Shown here: positions 60,978 to 62,464 of the stretch, piece after piece
Layout: each line of letters opens with the position of its first letter
Numbering within the stretch: the stretch's first letter is position 1
NCBI GenBank assembly: GCA_902596515.1
Contig: CACJUF010000006.1
Coordinates: 1 to 62,464, forward strand
DNA length: 62,464 nucleotides
Source: an uncultured Pelagibacteraceae bacterium
GTDB taxonomy: Bacteria > Pseudomonadota > Alphaproteobacteria > Pelagibacterales > Pelagibacteraceae
Reading direction: 5' to 3'
The notes under the pieces: model-generated
What the model saw: only the letters and a program-made list of their open reading frames with translations
What the model was told of the DNA's origin: nothing
Database searches by the model: none
Position numbers and translations under genes: made by a program

Positions 60978-62164
60978 TTAAGAGTAGATTTTTTCTTAAT
61001 TCCCTCAAGAAATTTCAAACATTTTTTAAGTTCATTAAGTTCAATGAACTCATCAACTTTGTGAGCTTGTTCAATAGAACCTGGTCCGCAAACAACTGTG
61101 CTGATACCAATTTCCTGAAACAATCCAGCTTCAGTTCCAAAGGATACAACTTCTCTAGAATTATCACCAGTCAAACTTGAGACTAATTCACATGCTTCTG
61201 AATTATCTATACGATCAAAACCTGTGACTTCACCTATTATTTCCTTAGTTATCTTTGAATGAGGAAAAACTTTTCTCATCTCTGGTAATAAAACTTCATT
61301 TGCATATTCATCTATTTTTTGATTTAGAAAGACACCATCTTCTTTGATGACTGGTCTTGTCTCCCATTCAACCCGACATTTGTCAGCTATTACATTGTGA
61401 GCTATACCTCCAAATATTCCTCCAACTTGTAATGTTGAAAAAGGAGGATCAAAAATTGAGTCCTTTGGAGCTCTTTTTTTTAATTCTTCCCTAAGCTCGA
61501 TTAACTTATTTGCGTATTTTGATGCAAATTCAACGGCACTAACACCTTTGTGGGGCATCGAGCTATGTCCAGCTAATCCCTCAAAATAAGTTGTATATTC
61601 ATAACAACCTTTGTGCGCATCTATGATTTTCATTTTTGTAGGTTCACCCACAATACAAATTCCATCTTGAATATTTCTTTTTTTAAGTTCTTTAATCAAT
61701 ATTGGAGCACCCAAGCATGCTGTTTCTTCATCAAATGTAAAAGAAAAATGAATATCTCTATTTAAATCTACTTTAGAAAAAACTGGAGCAAACGCTAAAG
61801 TACATGCAATAAATCCCTTCATATCACAGGAACCTCTTCCATAAAGTTTATCTTTTTTAATTGTTGCTTTGAAAGGGTCGGTACTCCAACTCTTTGAAAC
61901 AGGGACTGTATCAGTATGACCAGATAAAATTATTGGTTTAACCCCATTTGATTTTTTTGCTTTTATTGTTGCAAAAAGATTTACTCTTTTTTTTTCATCA
62001 TCATATGTTTTAAACGAAGTTGCACCTAAATCATTTAGATATTTCTCACAATAATTAATTAAATCATTGTTATCCTCTCCAGAAATAGTTTTAAATCCAA
62101 TTAAATCAGATAAAATCTTAATAGAATTTTCGTATAATTTATCTAAATTTACTTCTGTACTCAT
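60974..62164 (-). CDS. argE: M20 deacetylase, acetylornithine deacetylase (ArgE)-like
   Basis: Zinc amidohydrolase removing acetyl from N-acetylornithine or a related N-acyl amino acid. The 396-residue protein has 'ILSGHTDTVPVSKSWSTDPF' and 'DKLYGRGSCDMKGFIACTLA' (first zinc ligands), 'FTFDEETACLGAPILI' with the catalytic Glu, a dimerisation domain with 'FEGLAGHSSMPHKGVSAVEF', and 'CGPGSIEQAHKVDEFIEL' with the last His. This is the ArgE/DapE-group layout, closest to ArgE. In ectoine clusters a related family member (EutE/DoeB) acts after EutD, but that gene is usually of another subfamily. Divergent from csaA. Confidence 0.85.
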   Translation of the reverse strand: MSTEVNLDKLYENSIKILSDLIGFKTISGEDNNDLINYCEKYLNDLGATSFKTYDDEKKRVNLFATIKAKKSNGVKPIILSGHTDTVPVSKSWSTDPFKATIKKDKLYGRGSCDMKGFIACTLAFAPVFSKVDLNRDIHFSFTFDEETACLGAPILIKELKKRNIQDGICIVGEPTKMKIIDAHKGCYEYTTYFEGLAGHSSMPHKGVSAVEFASKYANKLIELREELKKRAPKDSIFDPPFSTLQVGGIFGGIAHNVIADKCRVEWETRPVIKEDGVFLNQKIDEYANEVLLPEMRKVFPHSKITKEIIGEVTGFDRIDNSEACELVSSLTGDNSREVVSFGTEAGLFQEIGISTVVCGPGSIEQAHKVDEFIELNELKKCLKFLEGIKKKSTLN

Positions 62165-62193
62165 TAGTAATAATTAATATAAATATCTCATTT

Positions 62194-62464
62194 ATGAAAG
62201 AACAAATTACTTACGACATATTTGAGAAAATAGACATTAGACTTGGGACAGTACTTTCAGTCAAAAAAAATGAAAAAGCTAGAAAACCATCTTTAGTTGT
62301 TGAAGTTGATTTTGGAAAAGAAATAGGTGTTAAAACATCTTCCGCCCAAATTACTCATTTTTATAATGAGGAAAATTTAGTTGGTAAACAAGTGATTGGT
62401 GTTTGTAATTTTCCAGAAAAAAATATTGCAGGTATAAAATCTCAATTTTTACTTTTAGGCTCGA
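62194..62464 (+). CDS. csaA: CsaA-like tRNA-binding protein, 5' part
   Basis: Small dimeric OB-fold protein of the EMAP/CsaA group, proposed chaperone or tRNA binder. Ninety residues are visible before the window ends: 'MKEQITYDIFEKIDIRLGTV', 'KARKPSLVVEVDFGKEIGVK', 'TSSAQITHFYNEENLVGKQV' and 'VCNFPEKNIAGIKSQFLLLG', which follow CsaA closely; only about 20 residues are missing compared with the usual 110. It lies 29 nt from the divergent ArgE-like gene. Confidence 0.9.
   Translation, partial: MKEQITYDIFEKIDIRLGTVLSVKKNEKARKPSLVVEVDFGKEIGVKTSSAQITHFYNEENLVGKQVIGVCNFPEKNIAGIKSQFLLLGS

Noticed and set aside
1..62464. CRISPR arrays, insertion sequences, prophage or toxin-antitoxin genes
   Set aside because: Looked for regularly spaced repeats, transposase or integrase motifs and small paired toxin genes on both strands and found none.

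Overview
The window is a gene-dense, AT-rich piece of a Pelagibacterales (SAR11, Pelagibacter-like) chromosome. The evidence is the very low GC, near-absent intergenic space, a proteorhodopsin-ferredoxin-ferredoxin reductase cluster, alphaproteobacterial gene orders such as xseB-ispA-dxs, a GAAC-N7-GAAC type SOS box, and a one-cysteine DksA. The exact strain or subclade cannot be read from the sequence. No stretch longer than about 215 bases lacks a gene. I see no insertion sequence, prophage, integrase or CRISPR array.

Layout. 1-8.1 kb: 5' part of rpoH, rluD, tRNA-Arg, a two-gene ABC-2 exporter, tsaC, then xseB-ispA-dxs, with aroC converging on dxs. 8.1-18.3 kb: pdxH, a long-chain polyprenyl diphosphate synthase, sppA, glyQ-glyS-ppdK, converging nadC-nadA, and tRNA-Leu. 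18.3-26.6 kb: ygfZ-like gene, dihydroorotase-like pyrC, an SMR transporter, a propionate/acetate-CoA ligase, proteorhodopsin with a strong terminator, ferredoxin, ferredoxin-NADP reductase, a GST, and dksA followed by two micro-ORFs. 26.6-37.6 kb: two membrane-linked glycosyltransferases, ppc, umuDC with a LexA-type operator, cupin, GFA-family protein, glycerate kinase, TolC-like protein, recA. 37.6-50.4 kb: alaS, icd, then a long co-directional run psd-pssA-GT-rlmE-guaB-TPR-guaA-panB-racemase-like-EutD/DoeA-like. 50.4-62.4 kb: a PotABCD-type transporter, a FadN-like bifunctional beta-oxidation enzyme, a cyclophilin and a secreted zincin on the other strand, agmatinase family, aldehyde dehydrogenase, ArgE family, and the start of csaA.

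How the genes work together. Isoprenoid supply (dxs, ispA, long-chain synthase) serves quinones and possibly retinal for proteorhodopsin, although no retinal genes are in the window. ppc, ppdK and icd sit at the PEP/pyruvate/TCA node. umuDC and recA look like members of one SOS regulon. The last 12 kb reads as import and breakdown of small nitrogenous solutes (polyamine, guanidino or ectoine-like), but the true substrate cannot be fixed from sequence.

The points most worth a second look are: the LexA-type box abutting umuD and its near-match before recA; two overlapping single-membrane-segment micro-ORFs after dksA; nested competing palindromes in the proteorhodopsin leader; a terminator placed inside the pot operon; an IMP dehydrogenase without CBS domains; a dihydroorotase with Gln in the first metal-ligand position; and a striking rule that all nine convergent gene pairs end within 9 nt of each other.
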